Shown: positions 44,785-57,619, numbered from the stretch's first letter. The stretch is DNA of 64,000 bases from Linum tenue (GCA_946122785.1 CAMGYJ010000010.1:8531467-8595466); one strand, 5' to 3'. Notes: generated from the sequence alone by a model not told the origin. Program-made: numbers and translations.

Positions 44785-44928
44785 ATGAAGAAACCCAGCC
44801 TTGGTGAGGTTCTAATCTTGGTGATGATGGTGGCCCTCCTTTCTCTCACGGCAGCAATATCTGCGGTAGCTGAAGGCGACGACGGGAACGGCGACGGCCG
44901 TGGAGGCGGCGGCGGGGCGGTCGGGTAA
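44785..44928 (+). CDS. Putative short secreted glycine-rich peptide, or truncated first exon
   Basis: 47 codons, too short for usual ORF cut-offs. Residues 1-29 form a strong signal peptide (KK charge, hydrophobic core VLILVMMVALLSLTAA, cleavage likely after SAVA); residues 30-47 are acidic then Gly-rich. A good splice donor (GGTCGG|GTAATT, 44924/44925) overlaps the stop, so this may be exon 1 of a larger gene whose remainder is absent. Repeat-like GCACCC/GATGCG DNA follows at once, and the duplication junction is only about 380 bp downstream. Similar N-termini occur in several plant small secreted families; none can be named. Confidence 0.45.
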   Translation: MKKPSLGEVLILVMMVALLSLTAAISAVAEGDDGNGDGRGGGGGAVG

Positions 44929-45309
44929 TTTTTCACTAAGGGAAACCGCACCCTCCCGATGCGTTTTGCGCTTCCCTAGGGTTGACCGCATCTCGGGCGT
45001 GCGATCTGCATTCCTTGGCGCGGATCGCTCCGCTGGCAAGCGTTCAGCCGCCCGATCGCATCTCCATCCAACGGTGTTGAAGACCGTTCCGCAGCAGCAA
45101 TAAATCGCACCCCCCAAGTGCGTTTTCTGAACTGGAACGCACCCCTATGATGCGTTTTATAAGTAAAACGCACCCTTCTAGTGTGGTTTACTTATAAAAC
45201 GCATCTTAGGGGTGCGTTCCAAAAAAAATGGTGCTATTTCTGACAATTTTTTCATATGGGTGCTAGTTTTGTAAAAAAAATTTAAAGGTGCTATTATTGG
45301 AAAAAACTC
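44929..45309. repeat. GCACCC/AAACGC-rich DNA up to the duplication junction
   Basis: Repeated words CGCACCC, GATGCGTTTT and AAAACGCA on both strands (45105-45225) can form hairpins. Not assigned to a family. Ends at the junction AACTC|ATGAATTAG. Confidence 0.5.
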
Positions 45310-45315
45310 ATGAAT

Positions 45316-45750
45316 TAGAGGTGGCGATTCTCAATTCAATCCACCAATCCATTAAAAATTCAACTAATCCAATTCATTTAAATCCAATCCATTTTATCCA
45401 AATCCAATTGGATTGGTGGATTCATGGATTGGACCGTCCATGGATCATTGGCAAATTACAATTTAGTACCTATAATTTTTATTTTTTTACATTTTGATGC
45501 CTAAAAATTAATTTTTTTATACGAAAAACATCATTGAAAAATTACGTTTTGGTACCTAAATTTTTTTTCTTGTGACATTTTAGTACCTAAACTTTTCACA
45601 TTTTACATATTGGTCCAAGGTTGAGGTCCTGAAGATGTCATTTGGATTCATGGATAATCCATCAATCCACTTGAACCAATCCATGAATCCGCCAATCCAT
45701 TTGATCCATTGATCCACCAATCCACGAATCCAATCCATTTGCCACCTCTA
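45316..45750. mobile_element. MITE A, copy 2
   Basis: Counterpart of 22399-22833. Its left target-duplication copy is cut (CTCATGAAT instead of AGATGAAT) because the duplication junction falls inside it. Several percent divergence from copy 1. Confidence 0.8.
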
Positions 45751-45887
45751 GATGAAGTAAAAGTGATCTTCATTTTTTTTTTCAAAAGGTACTTTGTATT
45801 AAATGAGATAAACGAGACGTATTAGAGTCAGCTAGCCGACCAAAGCTCGTAACGAAAATCGAACCCATGTTGAGACGTCCCGAATAT

Positions 45888-46284
45888 TAGGAGTGGTTAT
45901 ACGGTTCGGTCCGGTTAAATTGGCACAGATTGATCCGGTCCCGGTCCGATCATTTCAAGAATATGAGGACCGAAGATTGGATTAGATATAGTCCGATTTT
46001 GACCCGGTCCAATCTCAATATGTTCTTGATTTTTAATTGAGCTTTATTGGGGTTTGAGTGGGTTGAGGCCTAAAAGGATAAGGAGTTTGTTAGGTTTGGG
46101 TGTTGGCTCTATTATCTGGTCTTTATACGGTTTTCGGTCCGGTCTCGAACGGTTTTTTCCCCTCAAATCTAAACCGAAGACGGGATTGGATTGTTTGCTA
46201 TCCGGTCACCGTTCGGTCCCGGTCCAAGTTATACGATCCGGTTTCTGGTAAAACCAAAAAACCCAGACCAAATAGCCACCCCTA
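45888..46284. mobile_element. MITE B, copy 2, hAT-type
   Basis: 397 bp, target duplication CCGAATAT at 45880-45887 and 46285-46292. Ends TAGGAGTGGTTATACGG / AATAGCCACCCCTA. Confidence 0.88.
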
Positions 46285-46292
46285 CCGAATAT

Positions 46293-47868
46293 CACAATAA
46301 AAATCTCAATTAAGGCGCAAGTATAAACTTTAACCGTGTGCAATATAGGGCAAATATGTTTTAAACATCAAACCGGGCCGGTACAGGTAATGACATATGT
46401 ACCTCAAATACCATATATCATTTACCTGTCAATTGCATGATCTTCTTGTCGTTAGGGTGAGGGTAGCTTACCCCAATATCGTTTCCTCTATTCTTGTTCC
46501 TAGCTTTAGCCATTCCTTATATAACAGCACTGCTTAACGGGCGTAGGCCAGGTATCAACGATACCTTCTACGACTTCTATATTGCAAACCTAACAATAAT
46601 ATGTTTGTTTCTAACAATGACAAGTATACCACTACTTCGATTAGTAGTTGGGGTGCGTTGTTTTTATTACTCGATCTCACACTATTATGACATCAATTTG
46701 AAAAGTGCTTTGACAGCACACCAGAAAATCTGTGCGATGCCCCCAAATTTTCACCAGCGGTTCAAAAAATATGATTAATCTCCCATAAGTCTCTTATTTC
46801 TCTCCTCATAATGTTTCCGATATATATAACAAATGAAAATTCCTTTTCAAACACTAACATTGGAGCACAATAATTTTTTTTAGTTGTGAAACTAGTGAAA
46901 AACATGTTAAAATATATAGTTAAAATTTTGTGTAGTTAACTCATTCATAGCGAAAATCACATTGTAAAATATTTTAGCTTAGATTTTATTTTGAATTGTT
47001 TTAATCATCTAAAAAATGTTTTGAGTGGTTATAAAAATATTGAATTTAGTTGTTATTTGGATTTTTACTTTTTTTGAATAATTCACCTTGAAAATTTTGG
47101 GCCTCTTGATATCAGTTCATGTCCCCGTTCTTGATCTATAAATTAATGAAAACAATTTCACTGACCAAATATACCATCATATACTATCCTGGTTCATGCT
47201 GGTGATGAAATGGATTAATTATAGTTAGTATATTTCAATTATCATGTATATAATCATTTTATACTATGATATATTCATATCACTAAAATACACTTCCATG
47301 TCACCATTGGTATAAGCAAGATTGAAGCTCCTGGAGCTTCTAACAGAGTAGCTTGTTGGCTTCCCAAGCCACGTCTGAGCGAGAAGGAAGTTTTGGATTT
47401 GCGAGTGGCGCTCTTCTTGGGACACAGGTTGGGTTGGAGAAAGATTGTCAAACCGGTTTAAGTCATTGAGCCGTTCAAGCAAGGGGTTTGAGGTTTAATG
47501 GTCTGATCGGGGTCCGGCCGGTTTGAGTTGTTTTAGTTGTTTTCTAAATAAATATACAAATAAGCTAGTAATTAAAGATTTAATAACTGGAAAGAAATTT
47601 ATCTATTAAAAACATATTTTCCACAAAATAAATCTACTTAACCTCTATGATCCACCCACCATATCCCTTTCTTCGTTCCTCTTCATCTATTCCTCCTCTT
47701 TTCTTCTTATTTAGGTCAGACCGGGGGACTTTTTGGAAACCATTTTGAGACCTGATTTAGATCGGACCAGGTCCAACCAAAGGTTGGATAGGGGTTTAAC
47801 AATTGGAGTATCTGATGTGATTGGTAATTGCTCACCCTATCCATTCGTGAACCCAACAATTAACAAAA
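46293..47868. other. AT-rich spacer upstream of the TDM1-like gene, copy 2
   Basis: Counterpart of 23379-24955, about 2-3% diverged with small indels (for example a 12-bp loss near 47201). No gene. Confidence 0.4.
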
Positions 47869-47871
47869 CAA

Positions 47872-48179
47872 AACGGAGAAACCCGATTTCCCAACCAAAA
47901 CGACGTCTCAGACCAATCGCAAAACAGCAGAAAAAGCCGTCCAAACGGCTACTATTATAAATAAAAAGGGGGGAAACGGCTCTGTTCTTCCTCATCCTTT
48001 TCAATTTCACTCACTCTGTAGTCTGTTGTTTCGCCTTTCTTCTTCCTCTGCTTTTTTTCCTTTCCCTCACAAACGGCAAAAAAACTTTCTCAGTGAACAA
48101 ACAACAGAATTCCCCCCGCTTCTTTCCTACTAACAAACTCTCTCTATCTCTGTTCCCCCCACAAACTTCCTCGGCCGTT
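47872..48179 (+). promoter_or_regulatory. TDM1-like promoter, copy 2
   Basis: TATAAATA at 47956-47963; AACGG at 47872-47876, 47944-47948, 47975-47979 and 48072-48076; CCGTT at 48175-48179. All five motif copies are preserved, although the leader has a 4-bp insertion (TGTAGTCTG). Confidence 0.55.
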
Positions 48180-48303
48180 TCTCAGCAGAAACCAGAAGAG
48201 GGGAGAAACAGCAGTGGGGGATTTCTGTGTCCGCGCGATCACACCCTCTCTTTCCGTTTCTTTAGTTCGGATAAAAAGGGTCGTCGCAGAAGAATTTCCG
48301 GCA

Positions 48304-50484
48304 ATGCGGCAGAAAGAGAACGAGCAGGCTTGGAGTTGCGATCGGAAAGTTCAAGCTCGGGGCTTCCTCACCCCGCCGCCGCACACTCGTGCCCGTCGCC
48401 GTCTCTTTCCGCCGCCGCCATTCTCGGAGAGGAAGATGGAATCCTCCTCCGCCAACGCCAACTCTTCACCCGTCGGGAGTTGCAAGCACGACCTCTTCCA
48501 TGTCGTTCACAAGGTCCCCGCCGGCGATTCTCCCTACGTCAAGGCCAAACACGTTCAGGCAAGTCCAACCCAAATAAGTCCACCTTTCTTTCTGTTCCTT
48601 TTCTTTTCTTGTCTGGGTATCTCAGTTCTGGATGAATTTCGAATTTGAAACGCCGCCTGGTAAAAAGTTCTCTGTTTCTTGAGTTATGTTGAACGTCTTT
48701 GGAGTTTTTCGCATGCCAAGTGTTCTGATGATTGCCTCTGTGGAATTCTCTCTCTCTTTTTTTTTCCTGGGTTCGTTCAGTTGATTGAGAAGGACCCGAG
48801 CAGGGCTGTCTCCATGTTCTGGGCCGCCATTAACGCTGGTGACCGAGTTGATAGTGCCTTGAAAGACATGGCTGTGGTGCTGAAGCAATTGAATCGTTCT
48901 GATGAGGCAATTGAGGCCATCAAATCCTTTCGTCATCTCTGCCCTCAAGAATCGCAGGAATCCATTGACAACGTGCTCGTTGAACTCTACAAGGTAATTT
49001 GGTACAAACCCAGATATCGATTGCCCTCTACTTTCCTTACTTGGAGAACACGGCCCTGACCCTGCTTCTTTTTGTTGATGATGTCTGTTTTGTTTATCTT
49101 ACAGAGGTCAGGAAGGGTAGAGGAAGAAATTGAAATGCTTCAGCGCAAGCTGAAGAACATAGAAGAAGGAATGGTGTTCGGTGGGAGAAGGACAAAGGTC
49201 GCCAGGTCTCAAGGCAAGAAGATTCAAATAACCGTTGAACAAGAGAGGGCTCGAATTCTAGGAAACTTGGCCTGGGCTTACTTGCAGCAGCACAATTATG
49301 GCTTAGCTGAACAACATTACAGGTATGTAACTGGAACTTGGCTGTGAATACCAAAACAAAAAAGAAGAGTTACTCTCCATGCTTGTTCTGATGGAAATGG
49401 AGTTCGTTAATTCTTCTTCTGCAGGAGAGCTCTGTCCCTGGAGCCTGATAGGAACAAGCAATGCAACTTGGCATTGTGTCTGATGCACATGAACAAGCTC
49501 CCTGAAGCAAGGGCTCTGCTTCAAGCCGTAAGAACTTCTTGTGGGAACAAACCAATGGAGGAATCTTACGCGAAATCGTTTGAGCGTGCTTATCAGATGC
49601 TGACGGAGTTGGAGTCACGCCAATCAAGTGATGAACCTCCTTCTGCTTCTTCTTTGCAAACGCAACCAGTTGGTGATCACCATGGCTGGACGGAATGCCC
49701 CTATTTTGCTGCTGCTACACCTCCTCCGCCTCGAAGCTTTGGCATCCTCATGAACAGCGGAAGGCACCGCCATAGGCAGAATTGCTACGCTTCAACGACA
49801 CCGGTGCTGTTCTCTCAGCCGAGAAGGTGTTTATTCGGAAATTTGGGAGTAGAGGGATTCCCAAGTAGTACTACAAATCATGGAGAGCAGCAACAGTCGA
49901 GTGGGGGAGGGACTGAAGCTACTGCGTTGAAAATTGAAGCGAGTATGGTCACCCCTCGGCTGGAATCCCAGCCAAGATGGGTGGCCGCTTCTTCTTCACC
50001 TTCGCCTGCTGAAAGAGACTGGAGGAAGCCGTGGACACAAGCCGCTGCTGCGGCTACTACTCCCAGGAACAATGACAATAATAATATACTGGTGAAGTTT
50101 CCAGTGGGTACGAACAAGAGTTGGGCTGAGATGGTTGAAGAAGAGGAGGCCGAAGCAGAGCTGGGAAAGCTACCAACAGGTTGGAAGACTGATGATGTAA
50201 CAGGAACTCTGGGCGAGAACTGGGATGCAAACATGGCTAATGATGTAAGGAGCTGGTATACAAAGAACGAGCAGCAATCTTCCCAAACTGACGGAGTTGG
50301 TATATCGAGGACAACAGCCGCATTGAGACGCCTGTGCTTCGACGTAGCTGGGAAAAATATGAACACCACGACGACTAAGAGAAGAAACCGTCTCCAGGTC
50401 TTCAAGGACATAACCCCAACTCCAGATAGTCCACGAGCATCTTCTGCGGCAATGTTAATGAACAAGAAAGAAACGGCACTCTAA
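48304..50484 (+). CDS. TDM1/MS5 (POLLENLESS3)-type TPR protein, copy 2
   Basis: Exons 48304-48558, 48781-48993, 49105-49322, 49425-50484; 581 residues, same GC-AG first intron. Two coding differences from copy 1, both changing the protein: V to L in NLAxCLMHMN (49475 region, conserved TPR core) and G to R in TTPxNNDN (low-complexity C-terminus). No stop or frameshift, so both copies look able to function. Domain reading as for copy 1. Confidence 0.88.
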
Positions 50485-50837
50485 ATTCGTTGATTCTTTT
50501 GTAAATGGTGATTTGTATATCATTCCTTCAATCATTCTTTCAATGTAATACATACAAGTGACGAATAAATAATTCTCCTCCCCGGAGAAGGGCTGTTTTC
50601 CAGATACCATTTGCAGTGCAGATACCAATTACTGTCTCCCTTTTTGTACTAACCATACAAGAATTGCGTAGCATTCACTCAGAAGGGGGACAAGACCTGA
50701 ACTGAGTAGCAGAAACATGAAGGGAGAAAAGATCAATTAACTTAATGGATCGTATTGAGCCAGGACAAAATTGATTAGGATCTCTCATCTGTCTATGTAA
50801 ACCTGAGTAGTACAGAGAGGGATCTGAAGTTGCTCAG
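50485..50837. other. Shared 3' region between convergent genes, copy 2
   Basis: Counterpart of 27572-27924, no difference noticed. Confidence 0.6.
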
Positions 50838-53373
50838 TCAAAACTTAGATACATCCTCCTCCGAAAGCTTTAATCGGTGAATCACAACTCCATTTTGAGC
50901 ATCAGAAATCTTCCCCCATCTTCCCAGACGAGGTTCCTATTGCAGAACGAACAGATGATCTGTCAGCTTATTATTACGAGGCAAGGATATGAGAGCATAT
51001 TATCGAAACAACAAACCAGAATCTGTATATTGAGAGTTCATGTTACCTTGCCAATGCCAACAACGAGGAACTTTCCAGATTTTGCAAAAGCCATAGAGTT
51101 TACAAAGCCAACCTGTGTGTGTTCAGAAAGAAGAGAGCTTGTTAAGTAACATCAAAAGGAGTATTCAGGATGAAATAATGCATAGGAAAGAGAATGTCAA
51201 ATGAGAATGTTGATATATGATTTGTTTGCTAACCAGAGGAAGATCAAACAAGGGTCGAATGACTTTTGGAGAACTATTAATAGCCCATAAACGGACTGAA
51301 CCATTGCCAGCTCCTGATGCTGCCAAATCGCTTCCTCTGCATGCAGCAACTGAGCTTACCCAGGAATATGCTGATGACAGTAATGATAATATGTGAGTGG
51401 GATGATTAAATAACTAGGGACATTAAAAGCTGAGCACCTCATGATATAAAACCATTTTTTGTCCACAATGGCCACTTTAATTGACGTATAAATAAACACC
51501 ACCAGCAAGAAGCAGGTTACGTCCATCACCATTAGAGGGTTTCCGGTTGTCCTTTTCTTCATCCCTGATGTCAGATGGCATAGCATGAGCGTCCCTGATA
51601 CAGTCCACGGGCTTCTTCCTTTGTACAGTCCGCAGCTCGACACTCCCATCATCCGAGCCAGAGAAGAAATCCTCATAATCAATTAAACAACAGCTCTCTA
51701 AAGCCGAGGTAGAAGAACGAAAAATTACTCGGGACTCCTCAGGGACCTGTGTGCAAAATCCAGATATGAGATGTCAGCATTACACCCAATTGAAAGTAGA
51801 ATTTAATACAGGACATAAACTGAGAGAGAAGATGTAATGGTTCGGGATGCCACTCTACAGTAGCATGCAGAAGAAGATGCTTAATATAGGCCATTGGAAA
51901 CTTATAAGTCGCAGCCCATATAAACGCTTATAACAACTTTAAACCACGAGTCAACCATGGATCAAAATGTCAAGACAAATTGAGAAGTGTTCCTCTTTTG
52001 TACCTTAAAAAACTGCATAGTACGATCACGTCCTACAGCCAATACCCTTTCTTTCCGTAGGCAATCAACATTTAAAACGTCACTTTGATGACCAAATAAT
52101 GTGCTTATGTAAGTCCTGTCTGCAACATTCCATATCTTGATCGATCTATCAAATGAACCAGAAAAGAGTTCTGAAGTCCCATGCCTAAATGCTAGACATG
52201 ACACAGCTCCTCTGTGGCCTGGGAAAGCCTGGAAGACATTTAACAAGGATTCAAATGAGAAGAAGTGAAGAACAGTAGAATCACACAAATTCATAGATAG
52301 GCATATTTGACAAATAAGATATAAGAAACCAGCCAAGATACCTGAACATGTTCACGTGTCCGAGTATCCCATAAGTGAATGTGCCGATCTGACCCTCCAC
52401 TAGCCAAATACCGGCCATCTGGGCTAACAGCTAACGCTAAAACACTTTTACTATGTTTTGTAGCTCGACCTTCTGGATCCTTGGCTCCATGGGATTTCAA
52501 AATTTTGTCAGTTGGCCATTTGTATCTTTCGCTTTTCCCACTCTCTATATCCCAACTAACGATTGAACCATCTTTGGAAGCAGAAAAGCCCCTCAATTCA
52601 TCATCTGATAGGCACACTGCAGTGACAGGATGTGTGTGCTTCACTAGGTACCGAAATCCATCACCAGTTTCAGGCTTCTGAACCCTAAACCATTGACGAA
52701 AGTAAGTTGCCATCCAAATACAAACACATTCCACTGGTCAAATTCTGGCACAAGCTATATATATCTACATCTTAACAGGCTCGAAATGTCAACAGAAGGA
52801 ATGTGTCACAATCCATTCACTGCTACCAAAGAAGAGTGTCTCGTCTTTAGTAACGAATGCTTGAAACTTTAACAAGCCTCAAAGGAATAAACTTTTTCAT
52901 AAAATGAAACCAAACGTATAGTTTCTTCAACTAGCTTACCTAGAAGCAACATCCCTCCTCAAGCGCCCACTCTCCTCCAACTGTTCCTTCATCAACTTCC
53001 GAGCAACTAAGGAATCCCTCTCGCCTTCCTTCTCATACCCTTTTCCTTCTTCCACTTCCCCATCGTCCTCCTCTGCCCTTTTCTTCTCAATAGCCATAAG
53101 ATTTTGCAGAGCCTCTTTTCCAAGCCTTACTTTTTTCTCGGCGGCTGTCTCATCGGCGTATTCATCAATCTCTTCATCCTCATCGCCGTGTCCAGAGCTC
53201 GCGTCCGAGCCAGGGTACCCATTCTCCTGGTCTGACTCCCCTGACTCAATATCATCATCGCGGAAACCCCCCTTCCGCCGCCTCTTCGTATCGGGATTGA
53301 AAAATGAATCGCCATTGCTCTTGGACTTGTTTGGACCTCCCAGTCCTCGCTTCGCCGGAGCTTTGCCCTTCAT
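50838..53373 (-). CDS. YAO: U3 snoRNP-associated WD40 protein (YAO / RRP9), copy 2
   Basis: Exons, 5' to 3': 53373-52940, 52684-52342, 52228-52004, 51749-51521, 51370-51234, 51112-51047, 50936-50838; 510 residues. I saw no coding difference from copy 1; one intron substitution near 51157. Intact frame, splice sites and promoter motifs suggest both genes are expressed. Confidence 0.92.
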
Positions 53374-53533
53374 GAGTAAGAAATTATCAGGGCGCCAGGG
53401 TAGAGAGGCAACCCTTCTGGCAGTTGTAGAAATCTGGTAAAGCCGCGACTTCGAAAGTTGCAGGATAGTCAGGGGGGAAACTAGGGAGGTGTATTAGGGC
53501 ATTCTGGGGAGAAAGCTGCACAGGGGTTTAACG

Positions 53534-53686
53534 TTAGGGTTTATTTGTCTCGGTGGAAAGGAAGCGGCAAAGTGATCACGGAGAGGAAACAGGAGGAAGA
53601 TCTGGGTCTGGTGGTCGGATCGTGCAATCTACAGTTAATCGGGTTCTCTCAGGTGAAAGGCTGTTGATACATGGGCCGGGAGCCCA
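53534..53686 (-). promoter_or_regulatory. YAO promoter motifs, copy 2
   Basis: Telo-box AAACCCTAA (53534-53542, gene strand) and site II motifs at 53672-53677 and 53681-53686, identical to copy 1. Confidence 0.68.
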
Positions 53687-53758
53687 ATGGAGTTCTTATA
53701 CAGGCTTACTCTTCGTGTCAAACTAATCATATTCAAGGTATTATAACGATAATGGCTA

Positions 53759-54649
53759 AGGGTGGTTTGGATGGATCAATCTAGAAATGAGTCAATTTGA
53801 TCAATTGTCTCGTTTTATAAACGAGGCAATTAAAACGAGTCAATTCGAATTATCTGCCCCCACCCCAGGCAGTGGCGGATACATGATGCTTTAGGGGTGT
53901 CCCGGACACCCCTAAATTTTGGGAACACGATTATTCAACCCCCGGTAGTAGTTTCGTAAGGATAAACAAAATATAATTAGTAATCTGGGACACCTCTAAA
54001 ATTTTAATAAATTATTTATCTTACCCTCGATAGTAATTTGCGTGATTAAAAAAATATAAGTGGTACTCTGTGTTATTCAAATCTAGGACACTACTATTAT
54101 TTAACATCTTCTCCATTAGGTTATAACTCATTTGTTCTATTTTAAACACTATGTAATGGTGAAAACGCGATTTCTTATCCCCAGGGGTACCCTAATTTGA
54201 ATTGATTTTGTGGTAACACTGCAAGTGTTGAAACAGTCTTTTCAACTCTGAATTACATCATGAACGAGGTTAGAAATTGAATATGCGATCTAGTAGGATA
54301 TACCGTTTGTTGAGCAGTGTACACACCAAATCTATCTTATATTTTTTTCGAAATATGAAAACACATCGTGACTTTTTGTCAACATTTATACTAATTGGAT
54401 ATTTTATTATTTATGTATTATTTAATTTAATTCAATTTTTGGAAGAGGACACCCCTACAAAAAATTTCTGGATCCGCCACTGACCCCAGGTAATTGAAAT
54501 TGACTCAAAACGGATCAATTCAAAATACCTCATGCAGATTAATCCATCCAAATTTTTTGCTGGCAAACGAGGCAATTTGATACAATTGTCTCAAAACGAG
54601 ACAATTGTGTCAAATTGATCCGTTACAATTCCTCATCCAAACGACCCCT
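53759..54649. mobile_element. MITE nested in the Mutator-like element, copy 2
   Basis: As 30846-31737; the left end has lost one G (AGGGTGG). Confidence 0.84.
53870..54482 (+). mobile_element. hAT element with transposase relic, copy 2
   Basis: 613 bp, target duplication ACCCCAGG at 53862-53869 and 54483-54490; same relic of the C-terminal dimerisation region. Confidence 0.9.
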
Positions 54650-54901
54650 TAAATTATATGTTTGGTCACTCAAATTATACAAATCTTTTACGTTTGCCAC
54701 CTGAATTATTTGTCTTTCTTATTTGCCACTAACTTTATGAATCGTTTCACCGTTAGTCACCGGCCGTTACACTCCGTTAAATTTATCCTACGTGGCAGTC
54801 AACTATAAAGTTTGACCGTTAACTAGATGATGTGGAAATTAAAAAAATTATTTATTTTTCCACCTCATCTTTCCACTTACTTTATCTGCATAATTTATCA
54901 T

Positions 54902-55647
54902 TTCAATTATTTAATAAAAATTAATTAACTGCCCGCACGACAATCTCCTCCACTACATTGTCGGAGAGATCCAGATGGCCGCCGTCCAAGGTCCGACGAG
55001 TATCGGACCTTGGTCCAACCCTCGATGCATTCTCCAAACAACCACGATTTCCAAAAAAAACCACCCCCTGCATCGACACGGAAGATTTTTACTTATTCAG
55101 GCTCTGCAATTCTCATAAAAAACGATCGACCATTGTGAACAACATTCGCGTAGGGCGTCACAACATACATATCGAATGTGTACACAAAAAAGGCCAGGAC
55201 AGAGTCCTTAAAGACCGACAAGTATCGTAATAAGCAATGCTAGTGAAGATAGGGCGCCAATCTTCTCGTCGAAATTGGAGTCACAGTCAGGGGAGACACT
55301 AACCTCGAGACACGAAAGCATATAATTTTGAATCCACAACTGCGAAACCCATAACTTGGTAGAATTGTCCTCGGGATTTGCTGATGGCGCTGGCGGTCGG
55401 TAACGGTGGCGGTGCGGTACACCGTCGGGTTGGTGACAGTGATATTTGCGGCCTTTTTGTCGCGACCCAGATGAAATGGACGAGTATCAGACGTTGGTCC
55501 ACCCTCGATCTCGACGCCGACGGGTCGACGAATCGCCACCCTCACTAGCTTGGTCCACCTCGGGGAATGAGTTCGTGCGTCCCTGTTGCGAAGTTCCGAC
55601 GAAGGCAAGATGAAGAAGAGGAAGAGGAGGAATAGGGTAAATCACCC
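54902..55647 (-). other. GC-richer segment of the Mutator-like element, copy 2
   Basis: Counterpart of 31990-32735 with two substitutions noticed. Neither opens or closes the minus-strand stretches. Confidence 0.5.
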
Positions 55648-55998
55648 GCCGCCTCTACAATTCTTTCCTCTCACTCATAATTAATTTGTGTATTTTAATT
55701 AGTTTTTTTATTAAGTCATTAATATGATAAACCATGTAGATAATATAAGTGGAATGATGAGGTGAAAAAATAAATTTATTTTTATATTTTTTTAATTTCC
55801 ACGTCAATCTAGTTAACGGTCAAACTTTATAGTTGACTGCCAAGTAGGATAAATTTAACGGAGTGTAACGGCCGGTGACTAACGGTGAAACGATTTATAA
55901 AGTTAGTGACAAATAAGAAAGAAAAGTAATTTGGGTGGCAAACGTGAAAGATTTGTATAATTTGAGTGACCAAACGTGTAATTTAGCCTAACGATAAT

Positions 55999-57128
55999 TA
56001 TGGAAAATGTATGCACTTTGGATCATAATACGGGATTCTAGAATAGACATTTCTATGTGTTGTCAATGAAAAATGAGAGGAATAAGATGAAACCAAGTGA
56101 AGCAGTTATAGTTTGAGGTTTGAACTGATGTTTTTGTTGATATTATCATAGTTGTAAAAAAATCACGACGATATGATGCTCATATGTCATAAGATAATTC
56201 TTACTATAGTGTTAATATTGTCATACGATGATGATATGACAGATAAGAAGTATTATCATTGTGATAATATTCTCATCTGTTGATACTAAAGAGTATTTTT
56301 TGGACTTTGTTGTTTGTTGGAACTCATATCTTAGTTTTATCAAGTTCATATCAATTCATATTGATTCGTATCAAGTTCATATCAATGCAATATGAAAATT
56401 ATATCAGTTCATATGAAGATTATTTCATATTATATCAGTTCGTATCCAGTTCATATCAAGGTCCTATCAGTTTATGTCAAGATCGTATAAGTACATATCA
56501 TATGTTCATATAAGTTCATATCAAGTTCAAGTAAGTTCATATCAAGACCATATGCTTGTGGTATGATGATGATGATATATGACGATGATACGATCATATG
56601 TTAGTGGTATGACAAAGTAGATTTTGAAAATTTTCACATGTTTCAAATTAAACAAGATATAACATACTAGATTATTAGCTAAAACCAATCCCAATTACAT
56701 TATCTAGGTGCTATAATAAAAGGAAGTGTTCTAAAGGTTAACTTTAACTTATATTGAAAGTACCGACCAAATGAAACAAAACTGAAAATTGTCTAAGATA
56801 CATTGGGACATAAAATTTCTAGTTTTCTTGTGGTATCATGTTCTCACGAATACATCTTTGTTGCTATCTTGAAGATCCTTTCGTGCTCCAGATTATCTTT
56901 GTTGGCTACGATGTCTGTGATTAGCTTGTCTTTTGATGCATTCATGAAGTCAAAATCCTCCCATTGAGTTCTCATATATGCCTCATACTTAGCTTCCATT
57001 TCTCAAACCATTTTGATTACAAAATTCCACATTACTTGTTATTAGGCTATGTAACATTCTTCAAGTTGGATTCACTAAATTCTTCAAAGTCAATTTGTTT
57101 GAGTAGTGGTATGTATTTGGTGATATAC
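55999..57128. other. Older repeat DNA left of TR-GAG, copy 2
   Basis: Counterpart of 33087-34217, including the AGTTCATATCA array at 56328-56552. One 1-bp deletion in a T-run. Confidence 0.5.
56328..56552 (+). repeat. AGTTCATATCA array, copy 2, left
   Basis: Same array as 33416-33640 with no unit gain or loss noticed. Confidence 0.75.
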
Positions 57129-57499
57129 TGATAGACCCCAAAATCTAGGGTGCGAGAAACGCGATAAATTGGGAATGAGTGTAGGATTGGAAATTGAAAG
57201 AACGAGTTGAGAGAGAGAGAGAAAGAAGGGTTCGGTCGAAGCCTAGGGAAGAGAGTAGGGGTTTCGGCTAGAGAGAGGAAGAACAGAGAGAGAGGATTAG
57301 GGTTTTGATATTCTTATAATCTTATTATATGCTTAACCATAAACTTGACTTACAACGATACTTATACTAATCGACAATTATCCCCTTTACTCCCCAAAAT
57401 AATAACCTAATCATAATACTCCCTCCCCAACAATGGATCGACATAATAATACGAATAGTAAACCGACAATTAAATAATAATCATAAAATATGTTCATCA
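57129..57499 (-). repeat. 3' LTR of TR-GAG, copy 2
   Basis: 371 bp, counterpart of 34218-34588. Confidence 0.88.
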
Positions 57500-57619
57500 T
57501 CCCCTTCCCCTTGAAGCACAACCTTGCCCTCAAGGTTGATCCTTCTCGTCACGATCCACCTTCATTTCCATGTCATCTTCCTCATCCACTTCATCCTCCC
57601 AACGCCCCAAGAGCATCAT

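Larger units (their letters stand above)
22393..45309 (+). repeat. Tandem duplication, copy 1 (unit about 22.9 kb)
   Basis: Sequence from ATGAATTAGAGG at 22393 recurs in direct orientation from 45310. The offset is 22917 at the left edge, 22913 across the TDM1-like and YAO genes, and 22912 near 39-40 kb. The two copies are back to back. Everything from 22393 to about 41088 can be compared with copy 2; 41089-45309 lies beyond the visible part of copy 2. Copy 1 keeps a near-perfect flank repeat (AGATGAAT/AGATGAAG) around its first MITE, so its left edge is the ancestral one. Confidence 0.93.
53754..55988. mobile_element. Mutator-like element with long inverted repeats, copy 2
   Basis: Target duplication TAACGATAAT at 53744-53753 and 55989-55998. 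Same nested MITE and hAT as copy 1, so all three insertions predate the duplication. Confidence 0.88.
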
